Positions 43,229 through 52,993 are shown, counted from the first letter of the stretch. The stretch: DNA of 64,000 nt from Helicobacter_J cappadocius (GCF_030686155.1 NZ_JAUPEV010000007.1:32937-96936); one strand, 5' to 3'. The notes: a model not told the origin generated them from the letters alone. Numbers and translations are program-made.

Positions 43229-43996
43229 ATGTTTAGAAATGTAATCGTAAGGATTCCATCTGCTCGTATATCTGAAGGTATCACAAGTGCAAATCTTGGA
43301 AAACCTATCTATAAGAACGCCCTTAAGCAACATTCTGAGTATGTTGCAGCTCTAGCAAAAACAGGAGTAAATGTAACAGTATTAGAACCACAAGATGATT
43401 ATCCTGATTCTTGCTTTGTGGAGGATGTTGCATTATGCACTAGAGAGTGCGTTATTATCACTAGACCTGGTGCGAATACACGAAGAGGCGAAGCTAGTTT
43501 GGGTGATATGCAAGAAGCTTTGAAAAAATTTTATAAAAACATCGAATATATTCAAGATCCTGGAACGGTTGAAGCAGGGGATATTATGATGGTAGGAGAT
43601 CACTTTTATATCGGACTTTCAGCACGTACTAATCAAGAAGGCGCACAACAAACTATCAAAATATTACAAAAGTATGGTTTAAGCGGTTCAATCGTGCATT
43701 TGAGTGAAGTACTTCATCTTAAAACAGGGCTTTCTTATATTGAAAATAATAATCTCTTGGTTGCTGGGGAATTTAAGACTAAGTCTGAATTTGCAAAATT
43801 CCATCGCATAGAAATTCCAGATAACGAAAGCTATAGTGCTAATTGTATCTGGGTAAATGACTTTGTTATCGTCCCAAAGGGCTATAAAGCTGTGTATGAG
43901 AAAGTTTCTGCATTGGGTTACAAGGTTTTAGAAGTGGATACCTCTGAGTTTAGAAAAATTGATGGGGGCTTGAGCTGTTTGTCGCTTAGATTTTAA
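43229..43996 (+). CDS. Dimethylarginine dimethylaminohydrolase (DDAH) family
   Basis: DDAH hydrolyses N-omega-methylated arginines to citrulline plus (di)methylamine. The 255-residue penta-repeat amidinotransferase-fold protein shows the DSCFVEDVAL segment, HLKTGLSYI with the catalytic histidine, and the C-terminal nucleophile region DGGLSCLSLRF (Cys). It is shorter than arginine deiminases (about 400), and the whole chain follows the DDAH layout. It lies 55 nt upstream of an APC permease gene and is followed by a CtlX-like hydrolase, making a degradation module. AAAGGA precedes the ATG. Confidence 0.85.
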   Translation: MFRNVIVRIPSARISEGITSANLGKPIYKNALKQHSEYVAALAKTGVNVTVLEPQDDYPDSCFVEDVALCTRECVIITRPGANTRRGEASLGDMQEALKKFYKNIEYIQDPGTVEAGDIMMVGDHFYIGLSARTNQEGAQQTIKILQKYGLSGSIVHLSEVLHLKTGLSYIENNNLLVAGEFKTKSEFAKFHRIEIPDNESYSANCIWVNDFVIVPKGYKAVYEKVSALGYKVLEVDTSEFRKIDGGLSCLSLRF

Positions 43997-44051
43997 ATAA
44001 ATCATAGGGACTATAAAAATTAAACTTTTCAATAGCCAAAAAGGGTTTTTA

Positions 44052-45500
44052 ATGGTGCAGAAGAATTCTTTAGCAAAAGATATGAAGACAAGACATCTTG
44101 TGATGATAGGGTTTGGAGGGGCTATTGGCGTAGGATTTTTTGTAGGTACGGGTGAAACGATTTCTCAAGCTGGTGCATTGGGTGCATTGATCGCTTATTT
44201 TGTAGGCTCTGTTATTGTTTATTCTGTGCTTTTATCTTTGGGGGAGATGGGTGCTTATTTGCCAAATACGGGCAGTTTTGGCGACTATGCTCAAAAGTTT
44301 ATCAACCCGTTTACGGGATACTATGTCTATTGGGCTTATTGGCTTAATTGTGTCTTAGGAAATGCAATTCAATTTATTGGTATCGGGTTTTTGATGCAAA
44401 AATGGTTACCTGATTCGCCATTATGGATTTGGATTCTTTTATCTTGTGCTTTAGTTTTTGTTGCCAATGCTTACAAGGTTAGATTTTTTGCAGAGGTAGA
44501 ATTTTATCTCTCAGCGATTAAAGTTGGGGCTATTTTGATATTTCTCCTATGCGGACTTAGTGTCATAATTTACAATCTTTATACATTAGGATTTGGTTTA
44601 GATGCCTTCAGCAGAGTTTTTCAAAATTTTTATGATAGCTCTGCACATACATTTTTTCCTAATGGTATTTTGGCAGTTTTTTCAGCAATAGTATTTATTA
44701 GCTATGCTTTTGCAGGAACAGAGGTTATAGGTGTAGCTATTGGAGAAACTGCAGATCCTCATAAAGCAATGCCTTATGCAGTAAAAGCAACGATGTGGAG
44801 ATTGCTCGTATTTTTTATCGGCTCTGTTTTTATTGTTTCGACTTTTTTGCCCCATAGTGATGCTAGAATTACAGAAAGTCCTTTTGTTGCTGTGCTTGAT
44901 ATTTGGAATGTGCCTTATGCAGGAAGCATTATGAATGTTGTGATTATAGTTGCTATTTTATCTTCTTCAAATACTGGCATTTATGGATCTGCAAGGATGT
45001 TTTATAGTTTGTCTCAGAAAGGTTTTTTACCTAAAGTTTTTTCAAGAGTGAATAAAAATCAAATACCTATATATTCACTGATTGTTTCTACTGCTGTCTC
45101 TCTTGTCTCTCTTTTGTGTATATGGATTAATCCTCAAGAGGTTATCAATGCTCTTATTATCATAGCAGGATTGTCAATGATGCTGGTATGGATGAGTGTA
45201 GGCGTTTCTCAATATAATTTTAGAAAATGGTATAAGAATATTTTAGGCAAAAAACTTGAAGATCTTCCATATAGAACCCCTTATACTCCATATACGCAAA
45301 TTATAGGTGTTTTTGGATGTGCAATTCCTATTGTTGTGAGCAGTATTGAAGGTAGCTATCGAGTATCGGTTTGGTATACACTTGCATTAGTGGTGGTTTG
45401 TTACATAGGATATTATTTTACTAAAAGGTTTAATAAAAATATTAATAATGGTATCAGTGATGAAGAGTTTTTAAAAAATACAATGAAGGAAATCAAATGA
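44052..45500 (+). CDS. Amino-acid permease (APC superfamily)
   Basis: The 482-residue inner-membrane permease has about twelve helices. The signatures are IGFGGAIGVGFFVGTGETISQAGA in helix 1 and YAFAGTEVIGVAIGETADPHKAMP after helix 6. This is the amino-acid transporter subgroup (GabP/LysP/AnsP-like). Substrate cannot be read directly, but its position between a DDAH and a CtlX-like gene suggests arginine, methylarginine, citrulline or an exchange with ornithine. Its stop overlaps the CtlX-like start by 4 nt. Confidence 0.85.
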   Translation: MVQKNSLAKDMKTRHLVMIGFGGAIGVGFFVGTGETISQAGALGALIAYFVGSVIVYSVLLSLGEMGAYLPNTGSFGDYAQKFINPFTGYYVYWAYWLNCVLGNAIQFIGIGFLMQKWLPDSPLWIWILLSCALVFVANAYKVRFFAEVEFYLSAIKVGAILIFLLCGLSVIIYNLYTLGFGLDAFSRVFQNFYDSSAHTFFPNGILAVFSAIVFISYAFAGTEVIGVAIGETADPHKAMPYAVKATMWRLLVFFIGSVFIVSTFLPHSDARITESPFVAVLDIWNVPYAGSIMNVVIIVAILSSSNTGIYGSARMFYSLSQKGFLPKVFSRVNKNQIPIYSLIVSTAVSLVSLLCIWINPQEVINALIIIAGLSMMLVWMSVGVSQYNFRKWYKNILGKKLEDLPYRTPYTPYTQIIGVFGCAIPIVVSSIEGSYRVSVWYTLALVVVCYIGYYFTKRFNKNINNGISDEEFLKNTMKEIK

Positions 45501-46432
45501 AACAAGTTACAAATAAAATTATAATGACAAGACCCAATGCCTTCCACTTCAATCCCCAAACCGCTGTAAATAATTATTTTCAAAAACAAAATACTCATGA
45601 ACAAAATGATGAAATTCAAGCAAAGGCGTTGATGGAGTTTGATAGTGCTACATCTGTTTTAGAAAAAGCAGGAATAGAGATTTGTTATTTTGAAGATACG
45701 CAAATTCCTCATACTCCAGATAGCATTTTCCCTAACAATTGGTTTGTTTCTATTGATAAAAATAATCTTTGTTTGTGTTCAATGTTTGCAGAAAATAGAC
45801 GCAATGAGAGAAAAAAATTTTTGAGTAAATTATTTGAATACAATCATCAGGTAAAGCTAGATATATTGGATTTATCCTTATATGAAAAAGATAATAAATT
45901 TTTAGAAGGAACAGGGGCAATGGTTTTGGACAGAATACATAAAGTCGCTTTTGCTTCTCTCTCCCCTCGTTGCGATAAGGAACTTTTGTATATATTTTGC
46001 GAACATTATGGTTATAAACCCGTTGCTTTTACTTCCTATCAAAATTTTAATTTAAAAAGACTGCCTATTTACCACACCAATGTAATGATGGCAATATGTA
46101 GTGATTTTGCAGTTGTTTGTTTTGAAAGTATTGATAATGTAAAAGAGCGAGAATTTGTCATTCGAGCTTTGGAAAATTGCAATAAAGAAGTGATTGCTTT
46201 GAGTGAAAATCAGATTTATAATTTTGCAGGGAATATTATAGAGCTTGAAAACAAATTTGGAGAGAAGTTTGTAGTGATGTCTAATAATGCTTACCATTGC
46301 CTTGAGGACTCTCAAATTGAAAAAATCTCAGAATACGCACAAATTATTTCTATGGATATCTCAAATATTGAGCAATATGGCGGAGGTTCGATCCGCTGCA
46401 TGATTGCTGAACTTTTTAATCAGTCTTTTTAA
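45497..46432 (+). CDS. CtlX-like citrulline hydrolase (amidinotransferase fold)
   Basis: The 311-residue product matches the citrulline-utilisation hydrolase pattern: MTRPNAFHFNPQTAVNNYFQ, PDSIFPNNWFVS, EGTGAMVLDR, YHTNVMMAI with a catalytic His, and the C-terminal GGGSIRCMIAELF (Cys). The family converts citrulline to ornithine, CO2 and ammonia. It would complete the path from methylarginine through citrulline. The start overlaps the permease stop and the stop overlaps that of the convergent pbp1A gene by 4 nt. An arginine deiminase-related function is the alternative. Confidence 0.78.
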   Translation: MKQVTNKIIMTRPNAFHFNPQTAVNNYFQKQNTHEQNDEIQAKALMEFDSATSVLEKAGIEICYFEDTQIPHTPDSIFPNNWFVSIDKNNLCLCSMFAENRRNERKKFLSKLFEYNHQVKLDILDLSLYEKDNKFLEGTGAMVLDRIHKVAFASLSPRCDKELLYIFCEHYGYKPVAFTSYQNFNLKRLPIYHTNVMMAICSDFAVVCFESIDNVKEREFVIRALENCNKEVIALSENQIYNFAGNIIELENKFGEKFVVMSNNAYHCLEDSQIEKISEYAQIISMDISNIEQYGGGSIRCMIAELFNQSF

Positions 46433-48411
46433 AATAAGAGTTTCTCATCAATAGTATCTTGAGGCTTATTTTCTGGAAGTTTTGAAGTTTGCGTATAGTA
46501 GTAATCACTTCCATTGATTGTCTTCTTATTTACGCCTTCTGGGGTATCAAATTTTCTTTTCAATCCCGGATCAATTTTTAAAACATTGCTGATAAAATGT
46601 GAAAATACAGGAGCTGAAATTACTCCTCCTGAGTCATTTTTGCCAATAGAGGTGTTATCATCTCTGCCAAACCATATGATAGCCTGTATAGAAGGAGTAA
46701 AACCGCAAAACCATCCATCAATATTATTATTAGATGTCCCTGTTTTTCCAGCTATTTCAATCCCATTGACCCTTGCTCTCCTTCCAGTTCCTCCTGCCAC
46801 TGTTTCTCTAAGGATAGAGGTTGTTAAGAAGGATTGTTCAGGAGTGGTGATTTCTGTGAATGGTTTGTCTTCAAAAGTTTCTGTGTTTCCATCTCTATCT
46901 GTAATGCTTTCAAATAATGAAGGTTCCACCATCGTTCCATAGTTTGAGAAAATAGAATATTCTTTTGCAGCTTCAAGAGGAGAAATTCCAACGCTTCCTA
47001 ATATGATAGACATATCTTTAGGAGGGTTTTTAAACCCATAATCAATAAGTCCTGAGTAGATTTTATCAAAGCCTACCATCTCTACCAAATTTATCGTAGC
47101 TAGATTAAGAGAATGACTCAAGGCTTCCTTTAAAGTTACAAGACCCTTGAAACTTTTAGAAAAATTATTAGGTCTCCAATATTCATCCTTATCTTCATTT
47201 TCTTCATCGGTGTTATAGGTTTTATTGAAGCTTCTAGCCACATCAGGCACGGTTGTGGCGGTTGAATATCCTCTATCAAACGCTATTTGATAAATGAATG
47301 GTTTTATCGCACTACCAAATTGACGTTTGATTTGAGTGGCACGATTAAACGCACTTTTGCTATGATCGATTCCTCCTACTAAAGCTAGAATATTCCCTGT
47401 CTTTGTATCTGTAACAATCATCGCACCATTTAGCGTATCATAATCGTTAGATTCCTCTGTTGTTGGAGGTTTTGGATCGTATTTTGCGATACGTTTTTTG
47501 ATATTATTATAGCCATAGAGTAAGGATTCTTGAGCTATTTTTTGATAGTCTAAATCAACAGTGAGTTTGATTTGATAGCCCCCTGTTTTGATGTCTTTGA
47601 TATAGCTTAGCTGTTTGAGAACTTCATCTACAACATATGGAGCGGCATTTTGAGTGAGTGTTTGGTTATAGACTTCAGGGATTTCACTGATTCCTTTTTC
47701 ATATTCTTCTTTGCTAATCCATCCGATTTCATACATACGTTTGATAATATTGTTCGCACGGCTTAATGAAAAATCTAAATTTCTTGTAGGATCATAAAAG
47801 CTAGGAGCTCTAGGCAGAGATACAATCATAGCGATCTCTTTGAGACTCAGAGCATTTAAAGGTTTTTTAAAATATCCCAATGAGGCAGCTTTTACTCCAT
47901 AATACCCATGTCCAAAAAAAGTCTGATTAAAATATCTCTCCAAAATTTCTTCTTTTGATAACATATGTTCGACCTCGATAGATAGCAAGGCTTCTTTGAT
48001 TTTTCTAGATATGGTTTTATCTCGAGTGAGAACCATATTTTTGATAAGTTGTTGTGTGAGCGTACTTCCACCTTCTAGGTATTTTCCACTTTTGATATTT
48101 TTGACCATCGCACGAATAATAGCATCGTAGTTAATCCCCCCATGTTCAAAAAATAATGTATCTTCAACAGCCAGAAGTGCTTCTATCATTTTTGGTGGTA
48201 TTTCGTCAAATTTTACATAGAACCGATATTCTGTATCAAATACATTTGCGATTAAGCGATTTTTTCTGTCAAATATTTGAGTTGTCAGTTGTGGGTGATA
48301 ATTTTTGATTTTTTGCACATCTTTTTGTAAATCTATCCATAAAAAAGCCACATAAAAAACGATAAATACAACAAAACAGCTCAAAATAGAAATAGTAATT
48401 TTTTTTAGCAT
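46429..48411 (-). CDS. pbp1A: Penicillin-binding protein 1A, bifunctional
   Basis: Pbp1A polymerises and cross-links peptidoglycan. The 660-residue protein has an N-terminal membrane anchor (ITISILSCFVVFIVFYVAFLW), the glycosyltransferase domain (EDTLFFEHGGINYDAII with catalytic Glu, EGGSTLTQQLIKN) and the transpeptidase domain with SxxK (FGSAIKPF), SxN (SHSLN) and KTGTSNNN. Length matches the H. pylori protein. It overlaps the start of the kbl/bioF-like gene's 3' end by 7 nt and belongs to the tlpD-kbl-pbp1A operon seen in H. pylori. Confidence 0.94.
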   Translation of the reverse strand: MLKKITISILSCFVVFIVFYVAFLWIDLQKDVQKIKNYHPQLTTQIFDRKNRLIANVFDTEYRFYVKFDEIPPKMIEALLAVEDTLFFEHGGINYDAIIRAMVKNIKSGKYLEGGSTLTQQLIKNMVLTRDKTISRKIKEALLSIEVEHMLSKEEILERYFNQTFFGHGYYGVKAASLGYFKKPLNALSLKEIAMIVSLPRAPSFYDPTRNLDFSLSRANNIIKRMYEIGWISKEEYEKGISEIPEVYNQTLTQNAAPYVVDEVLKQLSYIKDIKTGGYQIKLTVDLDYQKIAQESLLYGYNNIKKRIAKYDPKPPTTEESNDYDTLNGAMIVTDTKTGNILALVGGIDHSKSAFNRATQIKRQFGSAIKPFIYQIAFDRGYSTATTVPDVARSFNKTYNTDEENEDKDEYWRPNNFSKSFKGLVTLKEALSHSLNLATINLVEMVGFDKIYSGLIDYGFKNPPKDMSIILGSVGISPLEAAKEYSIFSNYGTMVEPSLFESITDRDGNTETFEDKPFTEITTPEQSFLTTSILRETVAGGTGRRARVNGIEIAGKTGTSNNNIDGWFCGFTPSIQAIIWFGRDDNTSIGKNDSGGVISAPVFSHFISNVLKIDPGLKRKFDTPEGVNKKTINGSDYYYTQTSKLPENKPQDTIDEKLLF

Positions 48412-49508
48412 ATTTGACCTTGAGATTTTTTGATTATTTTACACAATTTTTTTGTTTCTTTCAGAGAGTTTTTTGTACCCAATGTGATTCTTAATATAGG
48501 CTCTTTTACTGTGGGTTTCCTGATAGCACCCACTAAAAAGCCATTTTCTTGAAGTTCTTTATGTGCTTTTTGCATATCTTCAGTATTTTTGTATTTTATA
48601 ATCAAAATCTGCGATTGCAGTGGTATTTCAAGTATCTTTTTAACTAGATCTTGGAGGCGAGATATTTTGTCCTTGAAAATCTTCTTATGTTCTTGAATAT
48701 ATCTTAGATTTACCAATGCTAAGGCAGTGTCAAAGATACTCAATGCAGTCGTATATATGATAGATTTTCCTCGATTGCATAAAAAATTCACTATTTCTGT
48801 ATCTGCAAGTATATAAGCACCATAGCTGCCATAAGCCTTTGATAACGTTCCCATTTTAATAAAATTTGGACAGATGGGAATATGATGATAGTCAAAATAG
48901 CCCAACAAATTTGTCCCAATACTTCCGCTACTATGAGCTTCATCTACAATCAAGAGAGCATTCTTATCTATCGCAATTTTTGCAAAATCTTTGTGTGCAA
49001 GATCTCCATCCATTGAATATACACCTTCAATAGCGATAATAATCCTGCCCTTAGTGGGCGAAGTTTCAAGTAGATTATTTAAATCCTTAGGGTCATTGTG
49101 CTTGAAAAATACAGCTCTATCGCCGAGTATTTTAGCAGCATATACTCCACTAGCATGATATTTTTCATCGATATAGATTTTGTCATTTTTTCGTACAAGT
49201 CCATCAAAGAGTGCAATATTTGCTAGAAATCCACTGCCTAAGATAATACCATCTTTGAATCCATTCAAAGCACAAAGCTCTAATTCTAGCTCTCTGTGTA
49301 ATAAGGAATAACCATTTACAATCATTGAAGCTTTTGGGGAATGAGATTTTTGCTCCAAAAGCAACTTATAAGCAGCTTTTAGGAGTTTTTTGTTTTTAGA
49401 CAATCCTAGATAATCATTGGAGGCAAAATCCTTCAATGTATCTAGGAATATTTTTCTTTCTCGGTATAGACCACTGTGCTTGATCGCATTGAGTTCTTTT
49501 TCAAACAT
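48405..49508 (-). CDS. PLP-dependent alpha-oxoamine synthase (KBL/BioF family)
   Basis: The 367-residue type I aminotransferase-fold enzyme starts MFEKELNAIKHSGLYRERKIF. It has FASNDYLGLSKNKKL, IAIEGVYSMDGDLA, VDEAHSSGSIG (cofactor Asp-His), and the PLP lysine in FIKMGTLSKAYGSYG. Substrates are either glycine plus acetyl-CoA (2-amino-3-ketobutyrate ligase) or pimeloyl-ACP and alanine (BioF). No other biotin or threonine genes flank it, so the exact role is open. It lies between tlpD and pbp1A in one operon. Confidence 0.83.
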   Translation of the reverse strand: MFEKELNAIKHSGLYRERKIFLDTLKDFASNDYLGLSKNKKLLKAAYKLLLEQKSHSPKASMIVNGYSLLHRELELELCALNGFKDGIILGSGFLANIALFDGLVRKNDKIYIDEKYHASGVYAAKILGDRAVFFKHNDPKDLNNLLETSPTKGRIIIAIEGVYSMDGDLAHKDFAKIAIDKNALLIVDEAHSSGSIGTNLLGYFDYHHIPICPNFIKMGTLSKAYGSYGAYILADTEIVNFLCNRGKSIIYTTALSIFDTALALVNLRYIQEHKKIFKDKISRLQDLVKKILEIPLQSQILIIKYKNTEDMQKAHKELQENGFLVGAIRKPTVKEPILRITLGTKNSLKETKKLCKIIKKSQGQIC

Positions 49509-49518
49509 AGATTTTGAT

Positions 49519-50838
49519 TTAATGTTCTGATTTTTCGCTCAAGATACCTTCTATAATTTTGTTGATATCATTTCTTTTCTCTTCTAGCATTTCATCGATG
49601 CTTTTCATAACGCCATTGCTTCCATTTTCCATATTGGATACTCTTTGATCAATAAAGCTTTTTGAAGGTTCTTGTTCATTTTCTTTGATGGCTTGAGCAA
49701 GATTATTAGCTTCGGTATGCACAGAAGAATGGAAAGCATCAAGATTTTTATATCCTTGTGTAGATGAAAAGTATTTTTTGCCTTCACCTTCAAAATACCA
49801 TTTACCCAATCGACAATTTTGATGTTGGACTTGATTAAATGAATCAGATAGTTTAAATAAAAGTGCATAAAGATTATTTTTATAAACTGTGTGATCAAGT
49901 TTTGCCAATGCACAAAAGATTTGATTATTAGAATTGTAAATAGCATATTTTGCAATTCTCGCACCGTCTTTTAGATGAGCGACCATTTGATAAATCTCAT
50001 CTACGCTATTTTTAACTTCTTCAGTGATTTTATTGGTTTCATCTGTGCTGTTTTGAATATCACTAGCTTCTTGCTGCATTGATTTTACAACGATAGCAAT
50101 CTCCTTGGTAGCTTTTTGGGTTTTTTCAGCTAGTTTTCGAACTTCATCAGCAACCACTGCAAACCCTCTACCGTGTTCTCCTGCTCTAGCAGCTTCAATG
50201 GCTGCATTGAGCGCGAGTAGGTTAGTTTGTTCTGCAATATCATCAATAAGAGAAATAACATTGGTGATTTCATTGCTTCTTTGAGTGAGAGATCCCACTA
50301 GCATAATCGCATTTTGCATCTTTTCATATAGATTGTTGATATTTTCAGAAGCAGTTGTGCTTAAATCAAGGCCATTTACCCCGTCTTTTTCTGATTCCGC
50401 AGCTTTTTCTAAAATTATTTTGCTTTCACTTAAGATATTTTGAAATGAATTTTGAGCTTCAAGTAATCCATTTTTAAGACTCTGATGATAGGTTTTAAAA
50501 AGATCTAACCCATCATTTTTTTCAAAAATCCCATCTGAAGAAACTAGAGAATAATAGATCACACCATCGATGATTTTACTTTTAACCCTATAGCTCTGAT
50601 TTTTTAGCTTTAAGCTAGTGGAGTTTTCTCTTAAATGATGTGTGATTTCCTCTATACCTTGTAACTTACTGGCATTTTCATTTGCAAATACAATTTTTTC
50701 ATTTTTGATTCCAAAAATAATTTCTGTAAATGAAAATTCCGCAAGTGCCTTATAATTTTCTACCTGTTTTTGAAGCCGTTCTATTTCCGCACTCTTTTGA
50801 GCTAACTGCAATTGCACGTTTTTGCTATTCCCAAACAT
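49519..50838 (-). CDS. tlpD: Cytoplasmic chemoreceptor TlpD with CZB domain
   Basis: TlpD is a soluble chemoreceptor that directs motility away from oxidative or energy stress. The 439-residue protein has no membrane helix. The N-terminal coiled coil precedes a PAS-free region, then the signalling hairpin (EITNVISLIDDIAEQTNLLALNAA and GRGFAVVADEVRKLAEKT). The C-terminal chemoreceptor zinc-binding domain has a conserved His/Cys set (KLDHTVYKNNLY, CRLGKWYFEG, HSSVHTEAN). GAGGTG precedes the ATG. It heads a minus-strand operon with kbl and pbp1A, the order I recall from H. pylori, and is divergent from fur. Confidence 0.93.
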   Translation of the reverse strand: MFGNSKNVQLQLAQKSAEIERLQKQVENYKALAEFSFTEIIFGIKNEKIVFANENASKLQGIEEITHHLRENSTSLKLKNQSYRVKSKIIDGVIYYSLVSSDGIFEKNDGLDLFKTYHQSLKNGLLEAQNSFQNILSESKIILEKAAESEKDGVNGLDLSTTASENINNLYEKMQNAIMLVGSLTQRSNEITNVISLIDDIAEQTNLLALNAAIEAARAGEHGRGFAVVADEVRKLAEKTQKATKEIAIVVKSMQQEASDIQNSTDETNKITEEVKNSVDEIYQMVAHLKDGARIAKYAIYNSNNQIFCALAKLDHTVYKNNLYALLFKLSDSFNQVQHQNCRLGKWYFEGEGKKYFSSTQGYKNLDAFHSSVHTEANNLAQAIKENEQEPSKSFIDQRVSNMENGSNGVMKSIDEMLEEKRNDINKIIEGILSEKSEH

Positions 50839-50960
50839 TTCATTTCACCTCGTTAGTTTTGTTGTTTCTTTGCCCTTAGTTATCATACGCAAAGATTATA
50901 AATCATTTTTGCCCAATAATTTATTAAGTTTGTATAAAATTAGTTTTGTATAGAATTTTG

Positions 50961-50980
50961 ATAATTACTTAGGTTATTAT
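50961..50980. promoter_or_regulatory. Possible Fur-type box between tlpD and fur
   Basis: An ATAAT/ATTAT pair of arms around a 10-nt centre lies 40 nt upstream of fur, in the shared divergent region. It resembles the TAATAAT-ATTATTA core of Helicobacter Fur sites. Autoregulation of fur would be expected, but the match is partial. Confidence 0.3.
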
Positions 50981-51019
50981 ATGTGAATATAAACCAAGTT
51001 TAAAGATAGAGGGACACTT

Positions 51020-51478
51020 ATGATGCAAAATAGATTAGAAACATTGGATTCAATACTTGATAGGCTTAGGACATCCATTCGCAAAAATGGCTTAAAGAAT
51101 TCCAAGCAACGAGAAGAAATTATTTCTGTGCTTTATAAAAGTGGCACTCATCTAAGCCCTGAAGAGATTGCCTCTGAGATAAAAACTAAAGATAAAACAA
51201 CAAGTATTTCTTCTGTATATAGAATTCTTAGTTTTTTGGAAAAAGAAAACTTCATCACTGCTTTAGAGGCAGACAAAAGTGGCCGAAGATATGAAATAGC
51301 AGCAAAGGATCATCACGATCATATTATTTGTTTGCATTGCGGAGAGATTACAGAATTTGTTGATCCAGAGATTGAAAGACTTCAAATAAAAGTCGCCCAC
51401 GAGCATAATGCAAACCTCATTAGCCATAATATGAAACTTTTTGTGATTTGCCAAAAATGCCAGAAAATTAAACCCTAA
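51020..51478 (+). CDS. fur: Ferric uptake regulator Fur
   Basis: Fur is the iron-sensing transcription factor. The 152-residue protein has a winged-helix DNA-binding half (LKNSKQREEIISVLYKSGTHLSPEEIA, SSVYRILSFLEKENFI) and a metal-binding half with HHDHIICLHCGEI and CQKCQ. Start ATG 51020 lies 6 nt after GAGGG; a second ATG follows directly. The stop overlaps that of convergent pseI by 4 nt. It can in principle control genes in this window such as the C39/GG-peptide locus, whose palindromes are A/T-rich. Confidence 0.95.
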   Translation: MMQNRLETLDSILDRLRTSIRKNGLKNSKQREEIISVLYKSGTHLSPEEIASEIKTKDKTTSISSVYRILSFLEKENFITALEADKSGRRYEIAAKDHHDHIICLHCGEITEFVDPEIERLQIKVAHEHNANLISHNMKLFVICQKCQKIKP

Positions 51479-52488
51479 GAAAAATCATCTATCTGCAAGG
51501 GTTTTCCAAATTTGAGATCGGTGTTGGCTTTTTTGCCAATAATATCTTTGAGATATTTAGGTGCTAATCCATTATTGGGTCTGACTGATTGGATGTTTTG
51601 CATACTTAGCACCTCGCCCTTTTTGATATTCTTGGATACAAAAAGGCTTCGTGCAAATTTCCTTTGATTGGTTAGTTTTTTCAGATCGATTTTAGGCTCT
51701 TTATTGCCTAGTGCTAATATTGTAGAGTTGATAGCTTGTACCATTTCTTCAAATTCTAATTTATCCAAACTAAAATCAGCATCAACACCACCTAGTTTTT
51801 TATCTAAGATGAAATGTTTTTCTATCATATTTGCTCCTAGTGTGGTTGCAATAATAGCTGATAAATAGCCTTGTGTGTGATCTGATAGTCCATATTTTAC
51901 ATTGTATTTTTCCCCAAGTTGTGGCATTGAGAGTAGATTGGCTTCTTGTAATGGAGCAGGATAAGAACTTGTGCATTTTAAAAGAGTGATATCAGAATTT
52001 CCTGCTTTTTTGCACATATCTAAGGCGTCTTTTATCTCTTCTTCTGTGGCGATACCTGTAGAAATAATGATGGGTTTGTGTGTTTTTGCGACTTCATATA
52101 TAAGATTTGTATCAGTGATTTCAAAACTTGCGATTTTATACATAGGGCAATCTAGCTGTTCTAAGAGTTCCAAAGCCTTTAGGCTAAAAGGAGAGCTAAA
52201 GATAATAAGATCCAAGCTTCTTGCCAATGCAAAAAGCTCATTGTGCCACTCCCAAGGCATATAAGCTTCTTGATACAGTTCATAAAGGGTCTTACCATCC
52301 CATAATGTCCCAGAGTTAATTTGAAAGCACTCATCTGTACAATTTAGAGTAAGGCATTCAGGAGTGTAGGTTTGGAGCTTGATGGCATTAGCACCACATT
52401 CTTTGATGGCGATAAGGGATTTTTTTGCGATTTCTAGGTTTTGATTGTGATTGGCACTGAGTTCTGCGACGATTAATGGCCTAGTCAT
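51475..52488 (-). CDS. pseI: Pseudaminic acid synthase PseI
   Basis: PseI condenses the altrosamine hexose with phosphoenolpyruvate to give pseudaminic acid, the flagellin glycan sugar. The 337-residue NeuB-family protein starts MTRPLIVAELSANHNQNLE, has FSSPFSLKALELL, ILLKCTSSYPAP-like segment and EKHFILDKKLGGVDADFSLD, and ends with a SAF-like antifreeze domain (ARSLFVSKNIKKGEVLS). I chose ATG 52488 over 52518. It overlaps pseH by 8 nt. The pse set is flgH-pseF-pseG-pseH-pseI in one direction. Confidence 0.93.
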   Translation of the reverse strand: MTRPLIVAELSANHNQNLEIAKKSLIAIKECGANAIKLQTYTPECLTLNCTDECFQINSGTLWDGKTLYELYQEAYMPWEWHNELFALARSLDLIIFSSPFSLKALELLEQLDCPMYKIASFEITDTNLIYEVAKTHKPIIISTGIATEEEIKDALDMCKKAGNSDITLLKCTSSYPAPLQEANLLSMPQLGEKYNVKYGLSDHTQGYLSAIIATTLGANMIEKHFILDKKLGGVDADFSLDKLEFEEMVQAINSTILALGNKEPKIDLKKLTNQRKFARSLFVSKNIKKGEVLSMQNIQSVRPNNGLAPKYLKDIIGKKANTDLKFGKPLQIDDFS

Positions 52489-52993
52489 TATTTTTCCTTT
52501 TTCCGTAGATAAGTACATTTTCGTATTTATTATCTCTAAAAATAAAATCTAACAGTTTTCCTTCATAAATATAATCATGTCTTTTATAAAATCCGATAGC
52601 TTTTCGGTTGCTTTCTAAAACCTCCAAATGAAGGGTATGTAACTCAAACTCTACAAAAGCAATACTCTCAAGGCATTTTAAAATCTCTGTCCCCACATTT
52701 TGAAGGCATGGATTTTTATAAATCCCCAAATAAGCGTGTTTGTGTGTAAAATTGACACGAGTGATAGATCCTACTCCTAAGAGAAGAGAACCTCTTTTTA
52801 TTAGCCAATAATGGCTCAAAGGGTTATTTTTCAAAGAAGAGATAAAATCTAAATGAGCTTTCTTGGAAATATTTCTTGAATACATCCATTTTGAGATTTC
52901 AGGATGATTTCTAAACTCTAAAACACTCTGAGAATCTTTTTCATCCATTTGGGTAAAATGCAGAGCATAAATGTCGTGGATATAAAAATTCAT
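52481..52993 (-). CDS. pseH: N-acetyltransferase PseH
   Basis: PseH acetylates the 4-amino group of the UDP-altrosamine intermediate using acetyl-CoA. The 170-residue GNAT protein shows FRNHPEISKWMYSRNISKKAH, GVGSITRVNFTHKHAYLGIY and the acetyl-CoA strand/loop near LQNVGTEILKCLESIAF, then NRKAIGFYKRHDYIYEGKL. Both its start and stop overlap neighbouring pse genes by a few bases, consistent with coupled translation. Confidence 0.9.
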   Translation of the reverse strand: MNFYIHDIYALHFTQMDEKDSQSVLEFRNHPEISKWMYSRNISKKAHLDFISSLKNNPLSHYWLIKRGSLLLGVGSITRVNFTHKHAYLGIYKNPCLQNVGTEILKCLESIAFVEFELHTLHLEVLESNRKAIGFYKRHDYIYEGKLLDFIFRDNKYENVLIYGKRKNND

